DNA of 64,000 bases, from NCBI GenBank assembly GCA_964304625.1, contig OZ199839.1, positions 2,294,001 through 2,358,000 on the forward strand. The letters run 5' to 3'. The notes under the pieces are model-generated. The model was given only the letters and a program-made list of their open reading frames with translations, was not told the origin of the DNA and made no database searches. The translations under genes were made by a program, and so were the position numbers. This DNA comes from Kudoa neothunni. Lineage: Eukaryota > Cnidaria. Within the stretch, counting starts at the first letter, position 1. Every line of letters begins with the position of its first letter. Positions 1-11,913 of this stretch are shown here, piece after piece.

Positions 1-3000
1 TTAAGATAACGCTAAAATATAAATCAGCACAAAAATCGATTCAAATAATGTACCTGAATGAGTTTAGCATTGAGGTTAACTCCAAAAAACAACACCTTAT
101 AACGGTTGACAGTGTTTTTGAGAGTTAGTTTCCAGTTGGAGGAAAATTCATTGACAAATTCTATCACCACTACAAAAAATTATATTTATTCTAATATAAA
201 AGTAGTGGCTGATTCAATACCTTGCTTAGTCTTGTTTTCCGTCGATGATTTCGAGGGGGTAGCCTCGTCGGAATCACACTCAGGCATTTTTCGACACTTG
301 CGTATATTATCAATGCAATAAGAAAATTGTTTATCAATATCGATGGAAATAACGTCCTAATATAGAATATCAAACTATAGTGTTACACAACGGTTGGTGA
401 AAATCTTACATTAACTATAACATCGATATCAGCCGTAATTTCATCAATTATTAATTGTTTGAAAGAGGATGGCGATGTTTTTTCTCTTTTCAGAGAGAAC
501 CCCTCAGGAAATGGCACAGGCATGGCGTTTTGCATCGATTCCATCATATGGTATAGATTGTTTCCAAGAAATATTAGCCTATCAGCTTTGATATGAAATT
601 CGTTCGATACTTTTTCAACATAGCTACGCCATTCTTTGTAAATGCAGGAGATATTGTCTTCCATCTAAAAAATGTTAACTTTATAGAAGGGAAGATTTAG
701 TATTACCTTTTTAAAAGAGCAATCTCCTTTGACCGCCAGCAAAGTTGACAAAGCATTTCCACATCTACACGTGGTCTAAACGTCGATAATTTATCTATTT
801 ATTCATCCAAAACAAATCAGCAAGAATTACATCGTTTGGAAGAAGATTGATAATTTGAAAATTATCATTTTCAGCAGATGATGATAGGCTGGAAAGATTG
901 AAATTTATAACCTCCCCAAAACGAAACCACAACAAATCCAACAGCGAAACCAGATATCTATAGAACAAAACGATCAAATCTTTGTATACGAAGGTAAAGA
1001 AAACAAACTTGGTGCAGACTTTTAGGTCTTTACTTGTTGCTACCACAAAATATCGGGAAGTGATTCCAATACACATGATAAGTCCTACAAAATCTAGATG
1101 CTGAGCTAAAAATTTATCCATAGAGCCCTAATGTGGATGTGGGGTCAATTCAACAAATTTATTCGACACAACTACTAACCAGAAAATATTGAAAGCATCT
1201 TCCGAATATTGCGTCAAAATAATTCTCCACTTGGGCTGGATTGTTCAATTTGAAAAAGTCATTCATAAAATCAAGCTCATTAAAGCAATTGCTGAGAATG
1301 GCATAAAGAAGACTTCTAAAAATAGTTTCCATAGGAAGCTTCTGTTTGGCGACGATCATGTGAGGAATTAGACTGTCAATGAAGAGCTCTTCGTTCAACA
1401 CTTTGTGACGATCATTAACAGAGTACAAATTTTCGCCAATGTCAACTTTGCAAGTAGAGTTTTGGGTGTTTTTGGTCACTAAATTCAATATTTTTTTCTT
1501 GTCATAAATGATTGATACATATAAAATTACTTGGGGTATTAAACGAGGATCCCAATAGTTGATTGATATTTGGTATCAGTGACTACAAAAAGATATTCAA
1601 AATATTAGGAAAAAAATTAGATGTAAAATTAAACCAAAAGTTCAATATAATATAAAACGGTAAAATTCATAAAATAATTATAGACATGATATTATAATCA
1701 GAATTAATTTTTTAAGGCGGGATATTTTTTAGCAGCATCTATATCTATTATCTACTTCTACTATATACATAAAGCTGAAGTGTGTGTCCTTGTGTGTGTC
1801 AACATTTTTCCCTTATAGAGAGATATTTATGAAATTTTTTAAAAATCGCAATGTTTCAAAAAATCTTTAAATCGTTTTCACATTACCCAATGTTCCCGGA
1901 AGTGTTTGGAAAACGTTGATTTTGTCGATTCAAGGTTTGTTTATCTGATTACTTAAGTTCAACAATAGGATTAACACCTGCTGATGGTCGGTTGAAGTTA
2001 ATTTTCCCCTTTATATGCTCTATCGAATGTTGATTAACTGCTTCCATCTGACTCTTTATATAATGTTGGCGTGTATATTTGGGGGTTTACGCTTATTCAC
2101 TCCTTATTTGTGGAGTTTTAACATATATGACTTGATAAATATATTTTAAAAGTTCTATTAATGGCTTAAAATATGAGAAGAAGTCTATGTTTGCATCATT
2201 AATAGCGATTTGATAAGGGATTCTATAATCAGATAGATTGAAGCTTTATAATACAAGCACCATGTCCGTAGATTTTATTGAAGTCACCCGCTAAGTTTAA
2301 CTTTCTGTGATTAAATTCAATTCAGGTGGTTGTAATTTTACTTCATCTTATTATTTGAATTATTTATGCTGATATTGACTCGATCTTAAACTGTTTGTGA
2401 GAAATAATATATTAATGTTCATGTCGGCCCCATATTTTAAATGAACGCCGGGATTGGTACAATCCTCCACAGAAATGATCATATTTTAAATTTCGTTAAT
2501 CCAAATAGTTGAAAGTATGTCATTTAAAAATTTGTAGTTAACTTTAAACTTCAATATATTTTTTGAATATTATTAAGCAACGTATCTATGCGAAATCTTC
2601 CCCGAGCAACGTTGGGCAGTTCGCGCTAGTATATATAGAATGCGGCAATCAATGAGTTATTTGGTAGGTCTCTGTTATTCATTGTAAACAAATTTTGGAG
2701 TGATTAATGTGATTAACTATGTTTAAAACAAAATGTAAAAGAATTTTAAACATTTTCTAAATAAAATTGAAATTACACGTGAATCCTAACATGCTCGGCT
2801 TAGGATTTTAAAATTATTTTTTGATTCGAATTTTAGTTATTTAATATTATTTTTTATGATGTAAAGAAATATAAATAATTTTGAAAGAGAAATCAATTAG
2901 TAGTACAAATTGTAGGAAACGACTTTTTTCCGATTGCATGCCGGTGCCGCACCAAGTTCGTATACAGTTACCGTAGTTAGTCTTAAATTGTATTTTAATT

Positions 3001-6000
3001 AACTTATCTTAAATAATTAGACGCAAGAACCTTATTTAATATTTTTAAAAATGAATAAACACTACTGAGCGTTTAAAATTTCCTCCTTAGAGCTCTTCAA
3101 ACATCGATTTTCTCCTTGTTGTTAACAGCGATTTCTATATCATACCATATGAATATGATTAATCTTGTTAAACATCAACAAATGAATTTCATATTAATGC
3201 TTGGCTAACTAACCTAATATTACCGTCCTTAATTGAACTAATTCAATTACTAAATTACTTTTCCATAATTTTAAGGTAAAATAAACATTATTGTACGTTT
3301 AAAATTAACTTTTTAAAACATTGAAGAAGTCATCCATATGATTGCATAAATCCTCAAATCATACCAATCATACCGCGTGAAAACGTTTTTAGTCATTTTG
3401 TAGGATGCAAATCTTTTATAATTCTTTACGTAGTTTTCTGTTAAAATAAAATTTTACCTTTCCATATGTGCGCTCAAATGGAGCGATATGTCTCTCTATA
3501 AAGAATGAAAAATGCGTACACACACAAGGATTTCCGGTTTGCTTTATATAGTAGAATAATTGGATAAGTGGTGGTTTCGCAAAAAATTTAATTGTTTTTT
3601 ATCATAATTTTAGCAGCTACAAAAATTATCAAATGTTAAGGTACATCCCCTTTTATATTATTTCGTATATTAATGTACAAGTAACCTTTGTTGATACAAA
3701 TAATTAAGTATAACAACCAAAATCACAAATATAATAATCTATAGTTAAATCTTTAATACTTTCATATCAATTAAGTTTAAAATATAAATTATGATAAAAT
3801 CGCAAACATATTTTATTATAGATGGAAAATTACAGTGTCCAGTAGACGAGTCAAACTTGAAATGTACGATTTCATCAAGCTGTAATAGAGATTTTGCATG
3901 ATATCCATGTAGCATTTAAGGGTTTCATTTGCAGCCGAAGGGTCGTTGCATTGGAGGAAGTGGTACAGAAAGCTACATGATTTTATCAAACATATATTAA
4001 CAGAAACAACATTATCTATTATCTACTTGTAGGTTAGTAGGGAACTTTGGATGATAGTGTAATTGGTTGTTTGTTTTCTACAATGTTCTATACGTTGTAG
4101 TAGGTAATTTTTGATTTTTTTACTAGCCTATAAATGCTAAAATTAAAATTTGTAATCAAACACTGAAAAATTAAGTTTAATTTAAATAAGAAAACAAATT
4201 GCAAAATAATCAGATACGTATTACGAAAGATTCAAATAAATAAAATGACGGCGTTTACATAAAAAACCCCTACAGATTAGACAGACTGCAGACAGACAGA
4301 CAGACAGATTACACACAGATTACATACAGATTACAGATTGGCGGTTAACAATGATTGAAATCTGAAAAGCTTTATAATTTGATTTCCTGCTTAATAAAAA
4401 ATTAATTGTTTAAATATGTATAAATTTAGAAGAATAATGTTTTGCATCTTTCATACCTCGTTAAAAATCGATATAGCGGCTAATCAGCCCACATTAATTA
4501 AATTTTTCTGACATATATTCCACAAAAATTTTTAAATTTTTGCTTTGAAAAATAAATTAAATTTCTCTAAATAATCAGCTTATTCCCAATAATAAAAAGA
4601 ATGGCGAATTTGATATATAAATTATTTGATTGAGTTACAATAACTTTTCCTTGTTATTTACCTCATTTAAGATATCAATCAAAAAAGTTACACTTATTTA
4701 AATAATGTTAGCATTAAATATCCTTACTATGGTTATTATCATATAATTCATGACAAATCAATTATTAAAGACTACGATACGAATAACAGTTTTCTTAACA
4801 AATTAATGCACTCTAGAATTTAATCACGGAAATGATTGTTAAAGCAACTATTTTTTTTAAACAGAAGAATTTTTAATTTATTAAAGTAAAAATTTCAATA
4901 CACTTATTTTTGTATAATTATAGGTCCATTTCAATTAAAAAAACATCAATATAATAATATTAAGGTTTTCGAATTTGAAACGCCACAAATAATTTCATCT
5001 TTAGTTAATAAAGTGATGATCTATTTAATTAACATAAAATCAAAAATATTTGAATCATTATTATAGAAAATCTTCGTACGAATTAGATTTAGAAGCGCTC
5101 CATATGAGTTTTTACTCCCAATGTGATTATTAAATAAATGTAACATTAGTGTATCTAAAAATTGTAAATTTGTATTATTTATAACCTACCCACAATTAAC
5201 TAACTAACTAACTAGCAAACAGCTGTCATTTCGCGAATATTAAATTGTTGTAGAAATTTATACGACACAAATACAACAACATTCAAATACTTATTATTTT
5301 AACAGCCATTCTCTATATCATACGTTGATCCTTTTAAAGAAAATAATTTTTTAATAATTAATAATAATATAAAACGTTGATTCATGGATCTGGAATAAAA
5401 TATGATAAATTTTACTTTTCACATGCGCGTAATTTATTTTAAATATCTTCAATAACTTTACATTGTAAACAATACCAATAGATATATTATTATTATTATT
5501 ATTTATTGTTGAAGATAAAAATCACAATAATAAATAATTTGGCGCACGCGCTTAGAATAATCTCGGTATTATTTAATTCTAAATATTTTATTACAGTTCA
5601 AAAAAAAAGGCACCACATAAGTTATTTTTGTGTATTAATGTAAACTGAACAAATATAACAATTCACGTTGAATTGAATTAATATAAAACGATAACTAATA
5701 ATGATCGAATTTATTCGACAACAACATCGCGCATAGTAGATTTGAATCAGAATAAATCGAAAAAAAATAATCTAATACTTAGTGATATTTAATTTCTAGA
5801 ATAATCAAATACAAACAGACAGTTCATAAAATAATTCTCTCTGAGTAATCGCGCGCAGTATCCGAAGATTACGCGCCACACCTGTAAATTTTAAATTTGT
5901 ATTAACACAAACAAACAATCTTACTCTTAAATCTAAATATATAAAAATGTGTGTGATACTTTAAAACAAATTTAAATAAATAATTGTTTAAATTTAAATA

Positions 6001-7033
6001 GTAATGATATATTAATATCAGCGCAATATTATAAATAGTTTTAATGTATTGTTCAAATTTAAATTACAATTTCAGTTAAATTTTTGATGACAATACGAGC
6101 ATCCTCAACAGGACCACTGTCGAGATAGTCGTAAGTGTGTATGGTTTGAATTTTATGCATCAAATCATGAAGTTGTTCAATAAAAGTTTGATCACTAGGA
6201 TTTTCGTTTGTGAGAACTCTAGCTGGATTATTAAATAAAGTTGGCCGGCCATACAAACTACTCTATCATTACGGGAGCTATTGTCACATCGTCAACATAT
6301 TGTCTTAGTTGAGTCCTTAAATGCTACAAGAATTATCACTATATGAATCGGCCATTTTAATAATTGAGCAATTTTACCATTCGCTGTTCCATAGCTTGAT
6401 TGATATTATCGGTTTTTAGCCCAATATTCGAAGCACTCTTTCCAAGATCATTCAGACTATCCTAAAACTCGTATTATACACCAATTTATTTATTTATTTA
6501 TTAACATAGTATAATATCAATTATTATACTATGTTAAACTGATATAAATCGAATTTAAGTTTAATTTGAAAAAGAGAATATGGAAGAATTTTGAAGTATA
6601 CTGAAAAATATACTTTCAAACCTGTGAGCATAGCCTCAAAGTTCTAAAATATAAATATTTTCAAATATATTACACACATAAACAATACATTCAACGTGCT
6701 CAAACACTTTCTCATTTTGCTATGGATTTGCTCGCATCGAGTTTCTTCTTCTAAATCTACCACCAGTTAGGAGATATTTGAAAAATTTAATCACATTTTT
6801 TAATGACACTGTTCTCACTCTCATTCAATCGTGTGTAGTAATCGTTGAGATAGTCACAAATATCAAAAGACTCCTTAAAAATAATAGTTCAGAGAGAAAT
6901 TGGACTGATTGTGCGATCGTAATAATTTTAGAATAAATCCAGTTTAAGACAGCAACCGTTGTCAGCGTTTGCTAGTAGTATTCATCAATGTTTGTATGAA
7001 TACCTTTTTGTCTTCATTATCTCCAGCAGACAT
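1..7033 (-). CDS. VPS52: VPS52 homolog, GARP/EARP tethering-complex subunit (3' end outside window)
   Basis: VPS52 is the core coiled-coil subunit of the GARP and EARP complexes, which tether endosome-derived vesicles at the trans-Golgi and recycling endosomes. Exons read on the minus strand: 7004-7033, 6795-6873, 6689-6756, 6614-6643, 6378-6461, 6262-6323, 6068-6218, 4027-4077, 3834-3972, 1531-1582, 1180-1478, 831-1127, 707-775, 410-664, 221-356, 54-169 and 11 to beyond base 1. All listed joins keep frame except the two gaps below. The N-terminal coiled coil (6262-6873) aligns almost without gaps to animal VPS52. Family landmarks include LHDLMHKI, TTNYTIIQSSLLTY, PMETIFRSLLYA, LLDLLWFRFGEV and FSSNWKLTL. 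Two short exons could not be found: one in 4078-6067 (about 12 residues before TTNY) and one in 1583-3833. The long introns carry Helitron copies. The start is the ATG at 7033, 44 bp after the stop of the preceding gene. Known from family: identity and role. Inferred: splice sites. Confidence 0.88.
1751..2629 (+). mobile_element. Helitron-like non-autonomous element, copy A1
   Basis: The left end is TCTACTTCTACTATATAC and the right end is a GC-rich segment followed by GCGCTAG and then T, which is the TC...CTRR layout of Helitrons inserted at A/T. The body closely matches the copy at 56404-57541 in the same orientation over most of its length (shared GATTAACACCTGCT and GTTGATTAACTGC segments). 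It encodes no Rep/helicase frame. It lies in a VPS52 intron, antisense to the gene. Confidence 0.65.
2897..3555 (-). mobile_element. Helitron-like non-autonomous element, copy B1 (inverted)
   Basis: Read on the minus strand it begins TCTACTATATAAAGC and matches the copy at 30235-30932 for roughly 530 bp (shared CATTTTTCATTCTTTATAGA and GTTGATGTTTAAC segments). Its 3' terminal portion diverges from that copy. The right boundary at 2897 is a guess, based on a CTAA|T junction after a small GC hairpin. Confidence 0.55.
4078..6067. other. large VPS52 intron without readable genes
   Basis: About 2 kb of AT-rich sequence between VPS52 exons. It contains a CAGA-rich microsatellite at about 4270-4335 and an ATT triplet run near 5490. 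One 12-residue VPS52 exon is expected here but was not located. Confidence 0.6.
4270..4340. repeat. CAGA/TTACAGA microsatellite
   Basis: Several tandem CAGA units are followed by three or four ATTACA-type units. Simple-sequence repeat inside a VPS52 intron. Confidence 0.8.
6501..6537. repeat. perfect 16 bp inverted repeat in a VPS52 intron
   Basis: The arm TTAACATAGTATAATA (6501-6516) and its exact reverse complement (6522-6537) are separated by 5 bases. It lies inside the 152-nt intron 6462-6613. Possible remnant of a tiny inverted-repeat transposon, with TTAA at both outer ends, or simply a hairpin. Confidence 0.8.
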
Positions 7034-7077
7034 TGTAAAATTTGGAAAACAATTAATCACCAATTATAATGTTTTTA

Positions 7078-7380
7078 TTAGTTGTAAACACCAAATTCAC
7101 AGCTATCACCAAAATGGCGTTTCTTATCGATGCTTGCCGAAATGCTTAAATTAGATCCTAATTTATAAAAAAAATTTTTGATGCATACATACGGTGTACG
7201 ATTGAATATTTTGTTTCATAGAATTTTATCAAAAAATTTTCTAGTGACGTTTCATTGAGAGCCAACCCTAATAAACTATCACTAGCTTTACACTTTTTAA
7301 AACCGTCGTGCGCATTGGTGTGTGGTTGAAAAAATAGGTTCAATTTGTTAGACACACATTTTTTCCTTCCTCTTTGTCAT
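7078..7380 (-). CDS. small 68-residue protein, unrecognised, immediately upstream of VPS52
   Basis: Three exons on the minus strand, 7354-7380, 7193-7292 and 7078-7157, join in frame with GT..AG introns to give 68 residues. The protein starts MTKRKEKMCC, contains LENFLIKFYETKYSIVHR and ends DSCEFGVYN. It has a basic N-terminus, four cysteines, and no clear signal peptide or membrane segment. I do not recognise the family. The stop codon overlaps an AATAAA-type signal, and the VPS52 start follows after 44 bp on the same strand, so the two could be co-transcribed. The model rests on frame closure and splice signals only, and a chance open frame is possible. Confidence 0.45.
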
Positions 7381-7504
7381 TTCTGGTTCTGGAATAATTT
7401 AATGTCGTATTTGGGTAACGACGAACGGGGAAAATAAAGAAAAACAATTACGAAGACACAACATGTACGTTGTCTCTTTGTACAACAACAATCATCTCAC
7501 AAGT

Positions 7505-8041
7505 AACACTCTAATCTAGATACAATCGAAGTGATGATCCTATCGAAAATTTAAGCAGAGTTGAAGATGCAATGACAATGGTAAATGCGATGAAAGAAAG
7601 AGAGTGGATTTGTGATGAAACAAGGTGCAGTAAATCGAGTGGTGGATCCATCCTACCGTCAACATCAGAAAATGCCTCATCACAACGATATGATATTCCA
7701 TCCAGATGATCTACATAATCAATTAGCTGACGATTATTTCTCCACCGACCCCACAAGCGATATGCAATACATTAAAACTCTGAGTTACAAAGAGAAAAAA
7801 AGCCCTATTAAGAGAACTGGAAAAACTCGAAAAATCCGTCCCCCTCACACCACAGATCATCAAATAATAAACCGGTAAATAGTCGTCGAGAAAGATCATC
7901 TAAACATCACAGAAGGGATAGAAAAACCAGATCAACATCTGACTCATCTTCATGTTCTACTGACAGGAGGACGTCACAAGGCCAACAAGAAATCTACCAG
8001 AAGAGTCAACCGGAAATATTCCAGTTCCTCGTCGACGTAGT
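7505..8041 (+). CDS. possible RS-rich protein, exon structure unresolved
   Basis: Head to head with the small gene at 7380. Open frames cover 7612-7878 (including DDLHNQLADDYFSTDPTSD) and, in another frame, an arginine/serine-rich stretch at about 7884-8035 (including RRDRKTRSTSDSSSCSTDRR). A 39-nt GT..AG intron at 7876-7914 would join them in frame. An alternative upstream frame (about 7520-7700) is also open. The composition resembles tails of splicing-associated SR-like proteins, but no RNA-recognition motif is visible, so I make no functional assignment. Confidence 0.3.
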
Positions 8042-9440
8042 TTTTAAACTGTTATGATTTTGATATCCAGGCTGTATTATTTTGTATATTTTTTCATCAT
8101 CTGTATGTTTGGATGTGTTCAATTGTCGTGGTACTATTTTTCAAAGCAGTCTGAATGCTTTTTTTAAGTTTGATATCATTAATAGAATAAACAGATTGTT
8201 TACGTATAATTTTTTACTACGAGGGAAATTTACGCGTAGAATTATTTATAAAAATTAAACCATCGAACATCTGAGGAAAATAAGTTACACCTGTGGTGAG
8301 CACAACTTTTGGGACTGTGGGCTACATTGATTGGCTCATTACAGAAGCTTGGAAGGCCGCATTGTTGATTAAGTGTTTTCTTAAAATTTAAAAAAATCCT
8401 TGATTCGAAGCACATTTATAATTTTAGTTTTACAGCAGATAAGCTTTTCTATATATCTTCACTATCTTTCTAACGTTATTATTTATATGGTGGGTATGTT
8501 AAGATATTGTGTAACTTTTTTTATATTTAAGCCAATAAAATTAAACGCAAAACTACATTATTTTAGTATTTTTAAAAGCATTATTATAATATAAAATACA
8601 CACAGGAAAAAAGGAAATGAAATATTTTTTTAAGAGAGTTAGTGATATAAAAAAGCACTGATTGGCCACCTCCGGATTCAAGATATTCGAGGGTTAATGT
8701 AGTGGGTAGTCTGACCGAACCTTTGAAGCACAATGCATCTGATAATTACTTAGGGGTCGAAGTGGGTTCAAATTTATCCCGTCAATTTTAGTCTGTTTTG
8801 AGATTCCATTAAGTGTGAGTATACAGGAAATGTTAACAAAGTGCATTATACAATGTGTAACTAGTTTTTCGTACTGACGACTCGTTCTTACTTTTAACAT
8901 AGAAGATTTATGCTTCATTAATTTTGTCGTAAAGATATATAATATTATTTTATAATAGAAAGTATCAAATGAATGAAAAATTTATTTAATTTACTTTGAT
9001 TATTTTTTAGGTGTTTTTCGTACATTTTTTGCCGAGAATTTTCTTACGAATTAACCAATTTTTCGTAATTACAGAAATATATAAGAAACCTATTAAATAA
9101 TCATGTATTTTGATTCTTTGTCATAAAGGGATGTCATGACTACTACTGTTCACCACTTAAAGTTTTCCATTATTTCAACGTTGTAGGGTATCCTAATTAG
9201 AAAAAAACAAAATTATTATTATTTGTTCGAGATTGGACTGTATTTAAAAATAGAAAAAAATAGGCAATTATTAACTATTAAAAATCAAAACAATACAAGT
9301 TTTATCAATAATGTGAGTTGTGTTATATTTTTTTTATTAAAAAAAATATTATACATTGCGCCCGCACAACTATATGGAAATTTGTTCAATGACCAAGTTT
9401 TCGTACATTTTTCAATCCCTCTGAGGATTACGAACAAGTG
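8042..9440. other. intergenic, no supported gene
   Basis: AT-rich sequence with short frames only. A slightly GC-richer patch at 8640-8770 may be transposon debris, but no ends are recognisable. Confidence 0.5.
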
Positions 9441-9445
9441 ATCAC

Positions 9446-9866
9446 CTACTGTATATGTGTATGTGTATGTATATGTATGTGTATATGTGTATGTGTATGT
9501 GTGTATGTGTATGTGTATATGTGTATGTGTATATGTGTATATGTGTATGTGTATATGTGTATGTGTATATGTGTATGTGTATATGTGTATGTGGTATATG
9601 TGTATGTGTATATGTGTATGTGTATATGTGTATGTGTATATGTGTATGTGTATATGTGTATGTGTATATGTGTATGTGTATATGTGTATGTGTATATGTG
9701 TATGTGTATATGTGTATGTGTATATGTGTATGTATATGTGTATGTATATGTGTATGTATATGTGTATGTGTATATGTGTATGTGTATATGTGTATGTATA
9801 TGTGTATGTATATGTGTATGTATATGTGTATGTATATGTGTATGTATATGTGTATGTATATGTGTA
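9446..9866. repeat. TGTATG/TGTATA satellite array
   Basis: About 420 bp built from 6-base TGTGTA-type units arranged mainly as a 12-base unit, with one break near 9593 (GTGGTATATG) and a more regular 12-base TATGTG register in the last 90 bp. It is open in several frames on both strands only because it is repetitive. No gene is inferred. Confidence 0.95.
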
Positions 9867-9911
9867 ATGTATATAAATAGGTTTGACATCTATTTAGGGG
9901 GTACTGAGTAG

Positions 9912-10636
9912 AATTTTATTATCTTATATTTTTACACAATCTTTTTTAGTATTTAGATTTAATTTAATTCGCCAATAAATAATTTAGTCAATTTTCAAAT
10001 AAAGTATGCCTGTAAAATTACGTAAACCGATAAGTCACGTGATCAAGTTTATGAGAAATTTCCTATCTTAAAATATTATTTAATCTAACTCTAGCGATAA
10101 ATATATTTAAAAAAATAATATAAATCTATTATACATAATTATATTCAAATATTGTTTTTAAAAAACGAATATCAATGATTACAAATTGAATTAATAATTT
10201 ATTCGAGAAAATAAATAATTTATATATCAGTGTAAAACGTTTACAGAATTTTTCTTACATGGAAGTAGTTATAAAACGTCGTCATTTAGTCAGGGCCTTG
10301 AAAGCATATTAGAAGGACACAAATTATTAGCTATAACAGATTCCCACATAGTAACTGTATATAGAAAATACTAGTGGCATTTCTCGCGATTGAAAATGCA
10401 CTCGAGGACCTAATTTTACAATTTCAATCAACAAATACATATTTAAAAAAATCAATATTTTCACATAATAAATGTGTATAATTTGATAATTAAATTGATT
10501 TAGAAGTGTTTTCATAGATAAATCGTTTTTTTATTAATATTGATTGATCATTATAAAGTTATACTTAAAAGATAAAAGGAATATAGACCAGATGTTAATT
10601 TTAACATCAAGTTAATGCGCAAGCGCAAAAAGAGTG
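9912..10636. other. intergenic, no supported gene
   Basis: AT-rich sequence between the satellite and the next candidate gene. I see no coding frame with splice support. Confidence 0.5.
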
Positions 10637-11026
10637 ATGGATTTGGACGGCCAGATTGGAGACTTGTTGTGCGTGGCTGTTTGTAACATTTTGAAAAATT
10701 CAGGCTGGCAAAGATCTAATGAAAACGCTGTATATGTTTAACTCAAGCCACTCAAAATTGTAAATATCACCACAACTATTGTTTACAAATGTAATATCTA
10801 CACATATTATGGTTAGATATAAGTAAAATTGCCAAAAAAAATTAAATACTATCAACAGACTTCATATAAGTCAACGTTGGATATCGAAAATCTTAAAATT
10901 AGCGTTAGCGGAATGCGGTATTCGATTAAATATTTATGTCGCCAGGATCACCCTGAAAATATTATATATATATTATATATAGTAATTTGCAGGAATAAAC
11001 CTATGTGGATTTGTTCAGATTTTTGA
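10637..11026 (+). CDS. possible two-exon small protein, unrecognised
   Basis: Exon 10637-10729 (MDLDGQIGDLLCVAVCNILK...) and exon 10859-11026 (TSYKSTLDIENLKISVSGMR...) join in phase 0 across a 129-nt GT..AG intron, giving 86 residues. The N-terminal part looks like an amphipathic helix. No domain is recognised. Support is frame closure plus splice consensus only. Confidence 0.33.
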
Positions 11027-11488
11027 CTAGAAGAGATGCGTCAACTTCTATTATACCGAACGTGAGAGGAATCGTAATGTGTTCTACTGCACCAAAACGT
11101 AAACTATAGAATATAGTTTAGTGTTTTGTTGGATAATGTGTATTTGGTGTAGAGGTTTCCTGTTTTACTCCAACTTCAGACCCCTTTTTATCAATTAATT
11201 ATCGCAACAAAAATCAACTCTTATATAATCGCTGCCATATGCAGAATCTTCCCAATAATTGTCCTCAACTGCCGAGACCACATACTTTTATCAAAACCAA
11301 GGCAAATCTATCTCTCTTATTATGTGTTTGATTTGTTGGTTAGAATTCTAAACCTCCTAGTATTGATTATAGCTTTCTACAAAAATGTATAATTAGCCGT
11401 CAACACGATCTTTTGAAATTTATGATAAGGTATTTGTATTGGTGTTAGAGGGAGTTGTGATAACTTTTTTGTTTACCATAGGAGAAGA

Positions 11489-11826
11489 ATGGACGAGTCA
11501 GAAACCTTACAGCTTACCGTAAATTGTTCCATTCTCCCAGATAATTCTCATTATAAACTGAAAAATCCTAATTGTACGTATTAATTTTTTCATTAAATTC
11601 TTGATGATAACGTATAGTGATACTTTTACCAAAGTCGCCTCAAGGAAGTCATCTTGACACATTTTTTCAAATTCAATCCATTAAACCAAAGACAATGAAA
11701 ACAATCTCATATCATGTCAGTGACGATTCCATTCCACTCCAATACTATGATATTATATTCAATATTTTCATTTCATTTAATTATCTTCAGTTTATATCGA
11801 AAGCGATGGATTTAGCAGAGAACTAA
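11489..11826 (+). CDS. possible three-exon small protein, unrecognised
   Basis: Exons 11489-11573, 11618-11715 and 11791-11826 close in frame to 72 residues starting MDESETLQLTVNCSILPDN. The donors are GTACGT and GTCAGT. An AG acceptor-like site (TTTACCATAG) lies 6 bases before the ATG, so either an upstream exon or a trans-splice acceptor is possible. No family recognised. Confidence 0.4.
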
Positions 11827-11913
11827 GTTCTTTGTGTGATTCCAATTCTAATTTTAACTTTAACTCATTATTTCCCAACCGGAGAGGGGATAGTTTTCGA
11901 ACATGGAAATTAA

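Larger units (their letters stand above)
1583..3833. other. intronic stretch of VPS52 carrying two Helitron-like copies
   Basis: This interval separates VPS52 exons at 1582 and 3834. It should also hold one short exon, since family members have about 20 more residues here, but I could not place it. Apart from the repeats at 1751-2629 and 2897-3555 it is AT-rich with no readable frame. Confidence 0.6.

Noticed and set aside
4420-4456. Candidate for the missing VPS52 exon (minus strand, reading MQNIILLNLYIFK)
   Set aside because: It resembles the family at a few positions, but there is no GT donor at a usable phase and the acceptor tract is poor.
9438-9911. Long overlapping frames of Cys/Tyr/Val/Met or Thr/His/Ile repeats on both strands
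   Set aside because: They are translations of a simple TGTGTA satellite; several frames are open at once and no start or splice context exists.
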